Below, one piece after another: positions 1 through 9,719 of a stretch of 35,324 nt of DNA. Under the pieces are notes generated by a model. The model worked only from the letters and a program-made list of their open reading frames with translations. It ran no database searches and was not told the DNA's origin. Source of the stretch: an uncultured Clostridia bacterium (GTDB taxonomy: Bacteria > Bacillota > Clostridia > Christensenellales > UBA1242). The translations under genes were made by a program, and so were the position numbers. Position 1 is the first letter of the stretch, and every line of letters starts with the position of its first letter. Location of the stretch: positions 1-35,324 of the forward strand of contig CALVNP010000031.1 of the NCBI GenBank assembly GCA_944349805.1. The letters are read 5' to 3'.

Positions 1-208
1 TTAATAAATTTAAAATTCCCTTCGCACTTACCTTTTCATTAAATTTATGATAAGTTATAAGCTGTTTTTTAATATCATAGAAATTTAGAAGTTTTATAGA
101 TACTCGTGTGTCCTCACAAGCTATAACATCAACACTTTTTAATGTTTCTAGTGCCCTTAAAGATATATCTCCCAAATTCCCGATAGGAGTTGCAATAAAA
201 TATAACAT
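1..208 (-). CDS. rsmI: 16S rRNA (cytidine1402-2'-O)-methyltransferase RsmI, N-terminal part
   Basis: This is the first 69 codons; the gene runs off the left edge of the window. The N-terminus MLYFIATPIGNLGDISLRAL and the following ACEDTR are the SAM-binding start of the tetrapyrrole-methylase fold as found in RsmI, which 2'-O-methylates C1402 in the decoding centre of 16S rRNA. The ATG at 206-208 has an AAGGTGA ribosome binding site and lies 4 nt after the stop of the methyltransferase gene upstream, so it is the last visible gene of the holB-ricT-trmN6-rsmI operon. The identification is firm; the C-terminal half cannot be seen. Confidence 0.93.
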   Translation of the reverse strand, partial: MLYFIATPIGNLGDISLRALETLKSVDVIACEDTRVSIKLLNFYDIKKQLITYHKFNEKVSAKGILNLL

Positions 209-212
209 AAAA

Positions 213-911
213 TCACCTTACTTCATTAATTGTCAAATTTTCTATATATTTACCATCACTATTATTTGTGATAATAGGTGGTAAAACTTTTATTTGTTCT
301 CCAGCACCCTTTACTGCCTCTACAAAAACTATTGAAGCTTTTTTGTTCAAGCTTGCATAAGTAAAAAACATACTTTTGGGTTCTAATTTATAATTTTTTA
401 ACTTATATAATAATTCTGCACTTCTGTCTGCATCATAGCAAATATAAAATTTCCCATTGGGTTGTAAAAGTTTGTTTACTGTTTTTAATAGGTTCTCTAA
501 GTTTATTTCAATTTCGTGCCTTGCTATTGCTCTGGATTTATTAACATTTGCAACAGAATTGCATTTTTTATATGGTGGATTAGAAACAATAACATTTGCT
601 TTTAAATTCACATCTAACATATTTTTATTAATTATTTCTATTTTGTCACTTAATTTATTTAGTAAAACACTTTTTTTAGCCATTTCAGCAAGTTCTTGCT
701 GAATTTCAATTCCATAAACCTTGTTTATTTCATTTCGTTTTGCTAAATATAAAGCAATGACACCACTACCTGTTCCCAAATCTATTATCACATCATTTTT
801 CTTTACTTTTACAAATTTTGCAAGTAATATTGAATCGCTTGTAAATGTGTACAAATCTGAATTTTGATATATTTTTAAACCATAATCTAAATTTTCTATT
901 TTTTCCATCAT
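213..911 (-). CDS. tRNA1(Val) (adenine37-N6)-methyltransferase family protein (TrmN6/YabB-like)
   Basis: A 232-aa class I SAM-dependent methyltransferase. The SAM-binding loop DLGTGSG is at residues 44-50, an acidic residue ends the second strand (GIEI, about 67-70), and the catalytic NPPY motif of N6-adenine and glutamine methylases is at 111-114. E. coli TrmN6 (YfiC) methylates A37 of tRNA-Val; the Bacillus relative in this neighbourhood is YabB. The start overlaps the ricT stop by one base (TAATG), and rsmI follows after 4 nt, so translation is probably coupled. A second ATG directly follows the first. Family and operon position are secure; the exact target nucleoside is inferred from homology. 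Confidence 0.88.
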   Translation of the reverse strand: MMEKIENLDYGLKIYQNSDLYTFTSDSILLAKFVKVKKNDVIIDLGTGSGVIALYLAKRNEINKVYGIEIQQELAEMAKKSVLLNKLSDKIEIINKNMLDVNLKANVIVSNPPYKKCNSVANVNKSRAIARHEIEINLENLLKTVNKLLQPNGKFYICYDADRSAELLYKLKNYKLEPKSMFFTYASLNKKASIVFVEAVKGAGEQIKVLPPIITNNSDGKYIENLTINEVR

Positions 912-1735
912 TATTCCATATTTGAAGTAGAATCAACTTTATTAAATTTTATCTGAGAAACTTGATATTCCTTTTTGTCATCATCAAATTTTACCGTAAC
1001 CGTTCTTTTCAATAAGTCATTGTATAAAACAGTACCTTTTCCATCTGGTGTCATAACTTCACTGTTAATTTTGGGCATAAGTTTTAATGTTTCTAAATAA
1101 TGCTCATTTTCATAACCTAAACAACATAGCAATCTTCCACAAAGTCCACTTATATTAGATGGATTTAACGATAACCCTTGATTTTTTGCCATCTTAATAC
1201 TTACGTGTTCAAAATCCCCTGTGTTTTTGGTACAACAACAAGGTCTTCCACAAGGTCCCATTCCCCCTAAAATTTTAACCTCGTCTCTTGGTCCTATTTG
1301 TCTTAATTCAATTCTTGTTTTAAATTCACTAGCAAGAGTTTTTACAAGCTCTCTAAAATCCACTCTATTATCTGATGTGAAATTGATTAACATTTTCGAA
1401 CCATCAAGTGTATATTCAACATTTACAATCTTCATTTCCAACTGAAAATTTTTTATAATGTCTATAATTTTTGCTTTTGCCAACTTTGCTTCTCTTAAAT
1501 TTGTTTGTTTTTTTTCTAAGTCCTCTTTGTCAGCAATTTTAATAATCTTTTTTAGTGGTTCTTTATCCTCATCTAAATCAATGGTTTTTATGGGAGTTGC
1601 AACCTTTCCTAGCTCTATCCCTCTAGCTGTATCCACAACAACAAAATCACCAACATTTAATTTATATCCGTTTGCGTCAAAACTATATATTTTTGGTTGA
1701 CTTTCAAAGCTTATTCCAACTTCATTTACTTGCAT
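911..1735 (-). CDS. ricT: RicT (YaaT), PSP1-domain iron-sulfur regulatory protein
   Basis: A 274-aa PSP1-domain protein. Cysteines cluster in two groups, C162/C166-168 (PCGRPCCC) and C199/C204-205 (GLCGRLLCC), the signature of the RicT/YaaT family. In B. subtilis RicT joins RicA and RicF in a complex with two [4Fe-4S] clusters that promotes RNase Y-dependent mRNA maturation and affects sporulation, competence and biofilm formation. No ricA or ricF is visible here. The start overlaps the holB end by 10 nt and is preceded by GGAGG; its stop overlaps the next start. Adjacency to holB matches Bacillus. Identification is firm; function in this organism is by homology. Confidence 0.93.
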   Translation of the reverse strand: MQVNEVGISFESQPKIYSFDANGYKLNVGDFVVVDTARGIELGKVATPIKTIDLDEDKEPLKKIIKIADKEDLEKKQTNLREAKLAKAKIIDIIKNFQLEMKIVNVEYTLDGSKMLINFTSDNRVDFRELVKTLASEFKTRIELRQIGPRDEVKILGGMGPCGRPCCCTKNTGDFEHVSIKMAKNQGLSLNPSNISGLCGRLLCCLGYENEHYLETLKLMPKINSEVMTPDGKGTVLYNDLLKRTVTVKFDDDKKEYQVSQIKFNKVDSTSNME

Positions 1736-2640
1736 AAGTATTTAACCTCCAAAATCCCCATCAACAAACAATCCCCAATCAAGTTTAAATTGCAATTAGA
1801 TTGTAATTGTTTTTTTGATTCGTTAATTTTGCAAAAAATATGAGCTATTGCCTGCTTTGTATACTCACAATCTTTACCATTTATTATATCATTCAACATA
1901 TTGTCAAAATACTTTTCCAAAATGTTCAATCTCTCTTCAAATCCGTCTTTTTGTGAAAATTCATTAGTAAATTTAATAACATCTTTACTTGTTTTCATAT
2001 TTTGAAGTATATTTTGAACAATTATATTGTTTTTTTCAAAATTAGTATCTTTATATTGTTTTAATGTCTTACAGGGCCATCCATCACCATCATCAAGTGC
2101 AAATATATTTAAATCTAAATTGTTTTTATCAGCAAAAGATACAATCTCTTTTTTGTCAAATTTTGATAATTCAATTTGTTGAACTCTGGACATAATTGTT
2201 GGTAAGATAGGATTTAAGTTTATTGCATTAAGAATAAAGTGCACATTTTTAGGTGGTTCTTCTAACAATTTTAATAGTTTGTTTTGCGCCTGAATTGTTG
2301 CCTTGTTAAAATTATCAATTATGAAAATTTTATACTGCGACAACATTGGCGCTACATTTATTTCATCATTGATATTTTCCGAATCTTCAACAACAAAATT
2401 TTTATTTTTGGGATATACAATGACATCAGGGTGAGTATTATTAATAATTTTTACACAGGAAGAACATTCACAACAAACATTTTCACAATTAAGTCTTAAT
2501 GCAATCAATCTAGAAAACATTTTATTATATTCTTCATCTGGACTAAAAATCAAATATGCGTGAGAAAGTTTATCAAACTCTATTAGCTTGACAAATTGCT
2601 CATATGATTTACTTTTTTTAATTAATTCAAATAAATTCAC
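1726..2640 (-). CDS. holB: DNA polymerase III delta' subunit (clamp loader)
   Basis: A 304-aa AAA+ clamp-loader subunit. It has the zinc module of delta' (C52, C56, C59, C62, with an extra C57), the TIQAQNKLLKLLEEPP segment typical of delta' and gamma/tau, and a TIMSRVQ stretch at the place of the usual SRC sensor. The Walker A region reads FSPDEEYNKM, so it is not an ATP-binding site, as expected for delta'. The start is GTG at 2638-2640; an in-frame TAA four codons upstream excludes a longer reading and there is no ATG nearby. No Shine-Dalgarno sequence is visible. It is first in the holB-ricT-trmN6-rsmI operon. Confidence 0.93.
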   Translation of the reverse strand: MNLFELIKKSKSYEQFVKLIEFDKLSHAYLIFSPDEEYNKMFSRLIALRLNCENVCCECSSCVKIINNTHPDVIVYPKNKNFVVEDSENINDEINVAPMLSQYKIFIIDNFNKATIQAQNKLLKLLEEPPKNVHFILNAINLNPILPTIMSRVQQIELSKFDKKEIVSFADKNNLDLNIFALDDGDGWPCKTLKQYKDTNFEKNNIIVQNILQNMKTSKDVIKFTNEFSQKDGFEERLNILEKYFDNMLNDIINGKDCEYTKQAIAHIFCKINESKKQLQSNCNLNLIGDCLLMGILEVKYLCK

Positions 2641-2646
2641 TTTATA

Positions 2647-2675
2647 AGGTTAACACAAATTAAAAAAAACTTCAA
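2647..2675 (-). promoter_or_regulatory. Weak candidate promoter of the holB operon
   Basis: Minus-strand TTGAAG (2670-2675) and TAACCT (2647-2652) are separated by 17 nt, directly downstream of the preceding terminator. The -10 is poor (3/6). If used, transcription would start at or next to the GTG start codon, which also lacks a Shine-Dalgarno sequence. Confidence 0.3.
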
Positions 2676-2686
2676 CTAAAGAAATA

Positions 2687-2714
2687 TAAAAAAATCACGG
2701 TTTTCCGTGATTTT
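2687..2714 (-). terminator. Rho-independent terminator of the surface-protein/ABC operon
   Basis: On the minus strand a 10-bp stem (AAAATCACGG with CCGTGATTTT, 4-nt loop) is followed by a run of seven T. It lies 5 nt beyond the stop codon of the 1018-aa surface-protein gene and separates that operon from holB. Confidence 0.9.
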
Positions 2715-2718
2715 ATTA

Positions 2719-5700
2719 TTAAGCCGAAATGGGATACAATCCAGCAAAAATTAGTATTCCAGAGAAATCACCTAAAGCATCACTATTGATTTTAGCTTCT
2801 ATTAAATTTAATTTTTCAGAATTTCCTTCTTTTAACTCTATTAAATCATTAGTTAGTGTTACGGCAACACTTACAAGCAATAAATTTGAATCTGTTTTTG
2901 CACTCTGTTTAATTGTTTCAACACCTGTCAACAAAGCATTTATGCTTGTATGATAAGCTTGAAGTGCTGGGTTTTGCAATAAAGCCTTATATAAATTTAT
3001 ATTTGTTTGAATAGTGTTGTAAAGTGTATAATCACAAAGATAAACAATTTTTTCTTGGTCAGAAAGCTGATTTAACACCTTAAGACCATTTGTTAAATCC
3101 CCACCAGCTAATGCACTTATTTTGTTTTTTATTACCTGCTTTATAGGTGTATAGTTGCTTTGCAAAGCATTATTTACTGTATTAATAACAGTACTATCAC
3201 CATTTAGGAATGTCGCAATTTCACTTGTTCCGTTGTCTTGTGTTATATCTGTAACGAAATCAGATGATGCTAAGTAACCTCCTACTAATCCTGTTAACAA
3301 TAACAAATCTTCCACATCACTAATTTTACTCACTCCACCAAGATATACATTTCCCAAAGCTGTTGTTATAGCATTGTTATAATATCCAGATTTTCTTTCT
3401 ATTGTTGTATATTTTTCAACACCACCTTCAATGCCATCAAAATAATTAATAACAATTTGAGAATCTACTGTTTTATTCACAACACAATTTGTTCCATTAA
3501 TATCATACTTTTCATTTGGGTTATATTTGTTAACCAAGTAATTACCGTTTCTAACAAGGTATGTTCCACTAACATAAGTTTCCCAACCATCTTCACTGCC
3601 AACATTTGTTATTGTGTTATTAATTGAAACATGATTTTTTTCTCTTCCAAATTGAATAGCGAAATTAAACATTTCATATTCTGTTTCTTCAATTATTTCG
3701 TCTTTTACAACAGTTTTTCCAAGTGTTTCAATTTGTGTATTTAAAGTTCCCTTTAATGATGGAACAATTTGAGAAAGTCCATTCACAATAAAGTAACCTT
3801 CCGTACCTGAAACATAGTTATCTATAACTACATTTTGTCCAAATGTTAGGGTTGCATCCATCCATTCTGGACTATATTCATCAGTAACGGTTGCATCAGT
3901 AATACAAACTGCAGCACCACCTGCTCTGCTTATTGTAGAATTGTTTAATTTAACGACTGATGTTCTCCAACCCAAAATTCCATTGCCCCAAGAATCGTTT
4001 ATTAAGGTGTTGTTTAAATCCACTCCACCACAAACACCTGTTGCATACAAACCGATGTTTGTTCTAAGAACTACAACATTATTTGTATTGACTTGAACTG
4101 CTCCTCTTCCCATAATTCCAGCGTGTGAAGAACCCTGATTTGCAATAGTTTCTGCCTCATCTTCCAATATTTCATCACCTGTTTCATACAAAATCCCCGT
4201 AGATGTATTTCCTTCAACTTTTAAATTATACAAATTAAAGTTTACAGGATTCTCTTTTTCAACACCATTATCATAAGCATCTTGTGTGTTTTCTTGAACT
4301 TTAAATATGGCTGTTTGAATACTTGCACAAGGGTATCCACTGCTTTGGGTCCAGCTTAAAGGGTCGTGGGATGAATAACCACTTCCTGCATCTTGAACAG
4401 TTAAGTATGGCAACTTTGTCCCATCAATTTTAAAATAATTTCCATACACATTGACTTCTGCTCCAACAGAAAAATCAATTTCATCTTCTGTATATAATCT
4501 AGTATAAATATCTCCCGTTATACCATTATTGCTTGTCAATTCACTAAAATTAATAACTCTTCCATAAGGATCTAATTGGTTGTTATTTACTTTTGCAACA
4601 ATATTTGAATGAATGATAAAATTAGTGATATCTAAATTAGAAAAATTTTCTTTTAATTCTTCGTGAGAATAAACATTTATACCTTCAACAAGCACAAAAT
4701 TGAATGTTAATGCATCTTTGTTTAAAAAATTATATTTTGGTGAAATTTGCACTTCATATTCTTTTCCAACATTATTAGAAGCAAATGTCAATGTTCTATC
4801 ATTATTAATAGAGAACACTTCTGAATTTTCTACCAAAACCTTTTCGCCACCAACTACTTCATATGTAACATATAATAATTCTGCATTTGCCAAGTCAATG
4901 TTATCATAATTGTTATCTTGTATTACAATGTCAAAATGGAAGGCATTATCAACACCAATCTGATATTTTTGAGCATTCTTATTTAAGAAGTTAGCTGAAA
5001 TTGTTTCATTATTTAAATTATTTACAGTTTCAATATAGCCCGAATAAGAAATTCCCATCATAAACGCATTTACAAATTCAACAACTTGAACATTTTGTGT
5101 TTTTCCCGTACCATTAAAATTAAATTTTAAAACAAACTCACCTTTTGTAAATGTTTCTAAAACATCTTCATTTAAACTAGCAACTTCTGTTTCAGAAATG
5201 TCTATTTCCCCTTCACTTACTAATGAATATTTCACACCTTGATAAAGATAAAGAGTATCGTTTTCAGTTTTAGAAAGATTAACTTCCCCTACATCACTGC
5301 CAAATTCTAAATTCCCAAGATTGTCTAAATTAACATTTAAACCTGCCTCACTGGTTGCTGGCCAAACAAGTTGAGCAACTGCCTTTTGTTGAGAGGAATC
5401 CTTTGCTTCCAAAGTTATAAAAACACTATCTTCCTTTAAAAATGTAACCAAGCCGTTTTCATCAACTGTTGCAATGCTTGTGTTAGACGATTTAAAATTA
5501 ACTGTTTTATATGTTGCATTTGAAGGAGCAACTGTATAATCTATTTTAAATGTTTTATTACCATTAACAACAGTCGTATTTTCATCTTTCATCATAAAAC
5601 GGCTTACAGTGTAACCACCACTGTTATAAGTATCATATTTTTCCGTAGTTATTGTTATAGAATTAACATAAATTTCCTTGTTATGTAAGTCTGGATTTGA

Positions 5701-5775
5701 TCCTACGATTGCAATAATTACAATAGCAATAACAGCTACGACACCAGCAATTATAGGTATAAATTTTTTTGCCAT
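2719..5775 (-). CDS. Membrane-anchored surface protein with Ig-like (BIG2) domain and beta-helix-like region
   Basis: A 1018-aa protein I cannot assign to a named family. The N-terminus (residues 1-25) is two lysines and a long hydrophobic helix with no cysteine lipobox, so an uncleaved anchor or signal peptide. Residues about 34-140 form a BIG2-type Ig-like domain (SNTSIATVDENGLVTF). Residues about 510-655 contain short repeated strands with N-rich turns (VEGNTSTGILY, LRTNIGLYATG, LNNSTISRAGG) that look like a right-handed parallel beta-helix. The C-terminal third is helical and ends without LPXTG. Start: ATG with AAAGGAGT upstream, 11 nt after the ABC permease stop, so it belongs to the exporter operon and may be its cargo or an extracellular partner. 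Confidence 0.75.
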   Translation of the reverse strand: MAKKFIPIIAGVVAVIAIVIIAIVGSNPDLHNKEIYVNSITITTEKYDTYNSGGYTVSRFMMKDENTTVVNGNKTFKIDYTVAPSNATYKTVNFKSSNTSIATVDENGLVTFLKEDSVFITLEAKDSSQQKAVAQLVWPATSEAGLNVNLDNLGNLEFGSDVGEVNLSKTENDTLYLYQGVKYSLVSEGEIDISETEVASLNEDVLETFTKGEFVLKFNFNGTGKTQNVQVVEFVNAFMMGISYSGYIETVNNLNNETISANFLNKNAQKYQIGVDNAFHFDIVIQDNNYDNIDLANAELLYVTYEVVGGEKVLVENSEVFSINNDRTLTFASNNVGKEYEVQISPKYNFLNKDALTFNFVLVEGINVYSHEELKENFSNLDITNFIIHSNIVAKVNNNQLDPYGRVINFSELTSNNGITGDIYTRLYTEDEIDFSVGAEVNVYGNYFKIDGTKLPYLTVQDAGSGYSSHDPLSWTQSSGYPCASIQTAIFKVQENTQDAYDNGVEKENPVNFNLYNLKVEGNTSTGILYETGDEILEDEAETIANQGSSHAGIMGRGAVQVNTNNVVVLRTNIGLYATGVCGGVDLNNTLINDSWGNGILGWRTSVVKLNNSTISRAGGAAVCITDATVTDEYSPEWMDATLTFGQNVVIDNYVSGTEGYFIVNGLSQIVPSLKGTLNTQIETLGKTVVKDEIIEETEYEMFNFAIQFGREKNHVSINNTITNVGSEDGWETYVSGTYLVRNGNYLVNKYNPNEKYDINGTNCVVNKTVDSQIVINYFDGIEGGVEKYTTIERKSGYYNNAITTALGNVYLGGVSKISDVEDLLLLTGLVGGYLASSDFVTDITQDNGTSEIATFLNGDSTVINTVNNALQSNYTPIKQVIKNKISALAGGDLTNGLKVLNQLSDQEKIVYLCDYTLYNTIQTNINLYKALLQNPALQAYHTSINALLTGVETIKQSAKTDSNLLLVSVAVTLTNDLIELKEGNSEKLNLIEAKINSDALGDFSGILIFAGLYPISA

Positions 5776-5786
5776 ATTTACTCCTT

Positions 5787-7388
5787 TTACATTTGTATTC
5801 TATCAAAGTAAACTTTGATGTTAAGCTGAAATAAGTATAACCTAACACCAAAAAATAGTCCAGCGATTAAAGGTAGTTTTAACATATTTATTAAATTCAT
5901 TCCTTGAAAACAGAAGAAAGCAATTCCTGCAAAGACAATAGAAACTAAAAAGCCAATCAAAACACATTGTCCAATGTTTTTACTATCTCTTAAATTTCCA
6001 GAGCTTGCAAATTCTAAAAGCCTTGGTTTTAATAAATCAATTTGCAAAGACCAAAACATATGTGCAGTGTTTACAAGCAAAAATGTTATAAAAATTAAAA
6101 ATAATGAAAAGGAATTAAATTTGGTTGAAATTGCTAAAACAATAATTGAGCTTAAAACACCCAAAAGCGAAATAATAAAGTTAACTGTAAATTTAGCATA
6201 ACATATTTTATATGTATCACTTGGAGCTGTTTTAATTAAGCCAAATTCTGCACCTTCACTTGTTATTGCCGATGCACTGATTGTATTTGTTGCCGTCAAG
6301 AACATCAATCCTATTAAAATATTCACTGCAAACGCAATTGCTAGACCATTAAGATTTACATCTATTGCCGATATAATTTCATTAACCACAAAAAGTAGCA
6401 CAGGTAAACTAACTATGTATAAGATGTGTGAAATAAATGTTTCAGTATTTCTTAAATTTAAAATAATTTCTTTTTTTACAAACACCCAAAAAGTATTTTT
6501 TATTGGTTTTTCATCTTTATGTTTTTTGGTTTTTGTAGCATACTCAAAACTCTGACTTGCAATTTTAAAATATAAAAATCCTATTCCAACGCAAATGCCA
6601 GACAAAACAATCAATGTTGCAACAAAGATTAAGAAATTTGTAAGAAAATTGATATTTAACATTAAATTTGAAATAACCATATAAATTGTAGAAAATTGAT
6701 TTATGGAGACAATCAACCCTTTTACAAAATCAAAAAATTGATTATATATTGCTAAAATTCTCAATGGTCTTGGAATAATTTGTGTAATATATATTAATAA
6801 CCAAATAATTAATCCAGCAATTATAAAGGAAAAAATAATTTTTAAAGCTGGTATTTTTTTAAACATTTTTTTAATATACATTAAGGGTAAAGAAAAAATT
6901 GCACCAATTAATACGGGTAAAAATGGCAATAAAATTATCATAAATATAATTAAAATGTAAAATAAAACATTAAGTTTTAATACAATTCCAAAAGCTAAGA
7001 AAAATGGAACTAAAAAAAATAAATTCTTTTTAAATTCTGTTATGTAATAAACTGTTAATTTACTTACAAAAATTTCAAATGGAGATGCTGGCAAGCTGAA
7101 AATAACTGAATTATCTTTGCTTAAATACAAAAAATTAGCAAGTCCAAAAACACAAGTTAAAATTCCCACTGCCTGAGTTATAAACAACATAAATAAAAAG
7201 AAATTAGAATCAATTGGCAAAATTGCAAGTTGTTTTATATAATTTAATAAAAAATATAATCCTAATATCATTAAAAGACTAATTGAAACTTGAATTATTA
7301 TTGATATGCTTGTATTTATTCTATTTTTATTTTTATTTTTTTTATTTTTTAATTGAAGCAATGTTAATGTTTTAATTCTATTTATCAT
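5787..7388 (-). CDS. ABC-2-type exporter permease
   Basis: A 533-aa polytopic membrane protein with about 10-12 hydrophobic segments and Lys-rich cytoplasmic loops (residues about 14-22; [10 protein letters not shown] between the two halves). It fits the large ABC-2 exporter permeases. The reading frame is open further upstream, but I place the start at ATG 7386-7388: GGAGG lies just before it and it overlaps the end of the ATPase gene by 11 nt, the usual coupling of ATPase and permease. The surface-protein gene follows 11 nt after its stop. The substrate is unknown. Confidence 0.85.
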   Translation of the reverse strand: MINRIKTLTLLQLKNKKNKNKNRINTSISIIIQVSISLLMILGLYFLLNYIKQLAILPIDSNFFLFMLFITQAVGILTCVFGLANFLYLSKDNSVIFSLPASPFEIFVSKLTVYYITEFKKNLFFLVPFFLAFGIVLKLNVLFYILIIFMIILLPFLPVLIGAIFSLPLMYIKKMFKKIPALKIIFSFIIAGLIIWLLIYITQIIPRPLRILAIYNQFFDFVKGLIVSINQFSTIYMVISNLMLNINFLTNFLIFVATLIVLSGICVGIGFLYFKIASQSFEYATKTKKHKDEKPIKNTFWVFVKKEIILNLRNTETFISHILYIVSLPVLLFVVNEIISAIDVNLNGLAIAFAVNILIGLMFLTATNTISASAITSEGAEFGLIKTAPSDTYKICYAKFTVNFIISLLGVLSSIIVLAISTKFNSFSLFLIFITFLLVNTAHMFWSLQIDLLKPRLLEFASSGNLRDSKNIGQCVLIGFLVSIVFAGIAFFCFQGMNLINMLKLPLIAGLFFGVRLYLFQLNIKVYFDRIQM

Positions 7389-9612
7389 CAACGCCTCCAA
7401 ATTTCTCTTGCAATTCAAGTGCTCGTTTTTGAACTTTTTCTAACTCTTCTTTATTTTTATCTTTTTGATTTTCAACAAAGCTTAAATACAAATCTTCCAA
7501 ATCAATGTTGTTTTTCTTTAAAGTTTTTAAATCAAAAACACCTTTTAATACACCCTTTTGAATTATTGCAATCCTATCGCATATTTTTTCCACCACCTCT
7601 ATTACGTGACTTGAAAAGAAAACAATATTTCCATTATCAGCGTGTTCTCGCATACATTCCTTAATTTGATATGCACTACTTGGATCAAGTCCTGTTAAAG
7701 GTTCATCTAACACCCATACCTTAGGATTATGAATTAAGGCAGATATAACAACAATTTTTTGTTTCATACCGTGACTATAACTTTTAATTTGATTATCAAT
7801 AGCTTCTTCAAGCTGGAACATTTTTAGATATCTTTTTAATCTTTCTTCCCTTTCTTCCTTTGGAACCATAAATAAGTCTGCAACATAACTAATATATTCT
7901 CTTCCTGTTAAGTTTTCATAAACTGCGTGATTATCAGAAACATACCCTATTTGAAGTTTTGCTTGAAGAGGTTGTTTTTCTATATCATATCCACAAATTT
8001 CAATTTTTCCTTCCGTAATGCTTTGAATACCAACCATACATTTAATTAAAGTTGATTTCCCTGCTCCGTTATGTCCTAAAAACCCAAACACTTCACCAGC
8101 TTTTACTTCCAAACTAAAATTATCAACAGCCTTGTGTTTATTCAACCCATAAGTTTTGGAAAAATTTGTTATCTTTATCATATTACCCCCCTTAGGATTT
8201 ATTGGTTTTGTTATATCTTTTAAATCTTTTTTTAATTGCGCAATTCTTAATTTATCAATTTTTTGTAACACAAAAAGCTCTTTGTAGTGGTCTTCAACAT
8301 TATAATAAATTTTATAACCTCCCCAAATGACAAACATCAACGCAATATAACCAATATACACTAATATGTCATATAACCAATAAATCTTATATAATGTTCC
8401 AGAAATGTTTATCAACAATTGAAAATTTAATCTAATTGTTTCCAAAAAAGGAAGATATTTCGATATTGCATCTCCATAAAGGAAGAAATAATCTACAGGT
8501 GTAAATGTATTTATCCAAGCATTTGCAACCACCATTGCAACAAAATATGCTGAAAAAATAAATATGGAATTTCGCATATATTTAAATGTTGGTCTTTTAT
8601 ACAAACCAAACATCATAGCTAAAATTGGCAAAATTAACACATAAGCGTGCGTAAACCAAAAATGAATTCCAGAATAAGAAAATAATGTTGCAGTAGTGTT
8701 TGGGAAAAACATTGCAAAAAATGAGCCAATAACATTTACAAAATAAGTAAAATAATACACACTATTCAATTTAAATGCAAAAGCAATAAAAATTAAAAAT
8801 ACAGCAGTGTTACACAAGTGCAATGGCAAATTCGCATATGTAAATGTAAAAACATTCCAAGAGTAACAAAACAAAATTAAGGCACTTGTTGACATTGTTA
8901 ACAGCACTGCTTTTTTAACATTATCTTCTTTTTTCCTAAAAATAATAAATAAAATCCCAATAGTAAATATTGTGAAATATAAAAATAATCTATGTGCTAA
9001 ATTAAAATCTTCTAATGCCCCACCAAAATTCCCAAATAAAACCTGAAAGGTAGAAAGTGGGAAACAAGAAATAGTTATACCTGCATAAGCAAAAAACATT
9101 ATTCCAACTTCTTTTCTGTTGGGGTATTGTTTATTTTTTAATAAATCAAAAAGTTCATAGGCAGATATGCCCAGCAAAAGTCCAAGCTCTAAAATAAATA
9201 GTATAGATCTATAATGAAAAAATGAAACATTGATGTTGCCAACAAATGCAATTATGTTTTGTTTTAAAAATATAATATTTAAAATTGCAAAAAACAATGT
9301 AATAAATGCTGTTATATTTCTATAAGATTTCAATTTAACAAATGGAGATAACATTGTTGCCAATATCGCAGTTAAAGTAAACCATCTTAAAACTGCCAAA
9401 AAGCCTGTCATTGGTCTTGAAAACAAATCTGTTTCTAAGGAATATATTCTATCAAAAGCATCTTCAAATATAATTCTAAGCCCAAATAACAAAATTAGAG
9501 CAGTTGTAAAAAGAATGGTAATTAATACAGTTTTATTGTTAAATTTCTTTTTTAATAAAAATAAACTTAAAAAAACTATACTTGCAAACAAAATAACAGC
9601 TATATATTCCAA
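7378..9612 (-). CDS. YwaF/TMEM164-like membrane domain fused in frame to an ABC transporter ATPase
   Basis: As written, one 744-aa reading frame. The N-terminal 477 residues are polytopic (about a dozen hydrophobic segments); the later part has [30 protein letters not shown] and [11 protein letters not shown], which resemble the YwaF (TIGR02206)/TMEM164 family. The last 267 residues are a complete ABC ATPase: Walker A GHNGAGKS, signature SHGMKQK in place of LSGGQ, and Walker B VWVLDEP. I choose TTG 9610-9612 because AAGGGG lies about 7 nt upstream; the frame stays open to 9705, but that stretch lies in the promoter and terminator. The junction has a six-G run that is also a ribosome binding site for an internal ATG at 8179-8181, so two separate proteins are possible. 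The permease gene follows with an 11-nt overlap. Confidence 0.8.
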   Translation of the reverse strand: MEYIAVILFASIVFLSLFLLKKKFNNKTVLITILFTTALILLFGLRIIFEDAFDRIYSLETDLFSRPMTGFLAVLRWFTLTAILATMLSPFVKLKSYRNITAFITLFFAILNIIFLKQNIIAFVGNINVSFFHYRSILFILELGLLLGISAYELFDLLKNKQYPNRKEVGIMFFAYAGITISCFPLSTFQVLFGNFGGALEDFNLAHRLFLYFTIFTIGILFIIFRKKEDNVKKAVLLTMSTSALILFCYSWNVFTFTYANLPLHLCNTAVFLIFIAFAFKLNSVYYFTYFVNVIGSFFAMFFPNTTATLFSYSGIHFWFTHAYVLILPILAMMFGLYKRPTFKYMRNSIFIFSAYFVAMVVANAWINTFTPVDYFFLYGDAISKYLPFLETIRLNFQLLINISGTLYKIYWLYDILVYIGYIALMFVIWGGYKIYYNVEDHYKELFVLQKIDKLRIAQLKKDLKDITKPINPKGGNMIKITNFSKTYGLNKHKAVDNFSLEVKAGEVFGFLGHNGAGKSTLIKCMVGIQSITEGKIEICGYDIEKQPLQAKLQIGYVSDNHAVYENLTGREYISYVADLFMVPKEEREERLKRYLKMFQLEEAIDNQIKSYSHGMKQKIVVISALIHNPKVWVLDEPLTGLDPSSAYQIKECMREHADNGNIVFFSSHVIEVVEKICDRIAIIQKGVLKGVFDLKTLKKNNIDLEDLYLSFVENQKDKNKEELEKVQKRALELQEKFGGVDDK
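8179..8193 (-). promoter_or_regulatory. Internal ribosome binding site and start of the ABC ATPase
   Basis: Minus strand AAGGGGGG (8186-8193), then TAAT, then ATG at 8179-8181. A start here gives a complete 267-aa ABC ATPase beginning [13 protein letters not shown], a normal N-terminus for this family. This supports separate translation of the ATPase even though the upstream frame reads through. Confidence 0.65.
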
Positions 9613-9642
9613 AACTATTCCCCTTAAATTATTATCTGCAAA

Positions 9643-9672
9643 ATTGTAACATATATTTACAAAAAAGTCCAA
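9643..9672 (-). promoter_or_regulatory. Candidate promoter of the ABC exporter/surface-protein operon
   Basis: Minus-strand TTGGAC (9667-9672), an 18-nt spacer and TACAAT (9643-9648) lie between the lysS terminator and the TTG start at 9612. The -10 matches the sigma-A consensus at 5 of 6 positions; the -35 is weaker. Confidence 0.5.
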
Positions 9673-9693
9673 AAAATTTAAACCATATAAAAG

Positions 9694-9719
9694 AAAAACA
9701 CGCAAATTGCGTGTTTTTT
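9694..9719 (-). terminator. Terminator of the trxB-lysS operon
   Basis: A nearly perfect inverted repeat (AAACACGCAA facing TTGCGTGTTT) with A and T runs on both sides directly follows the lysS stop codon on the minus strand. With T runs on both strands it could work in either direction. Confidence 0.85.

Noticed and set aside
7389-7418. Upstream extension of the ABC permease
   Set aside because: It would overlap the ATPase gene by 41 nt with no ribosome binding site; the ATG at 7386-7388 has GGAGG.
9613-9705. Longer N-terminus for the YwaF-ABC protein from a TTG at 9703-9705
   Set aside because: That TTG is in the stem of the lysK terminator and the stretch holds the candidate promoter; TTG 9610-9612 has a proper AAGGGG site.
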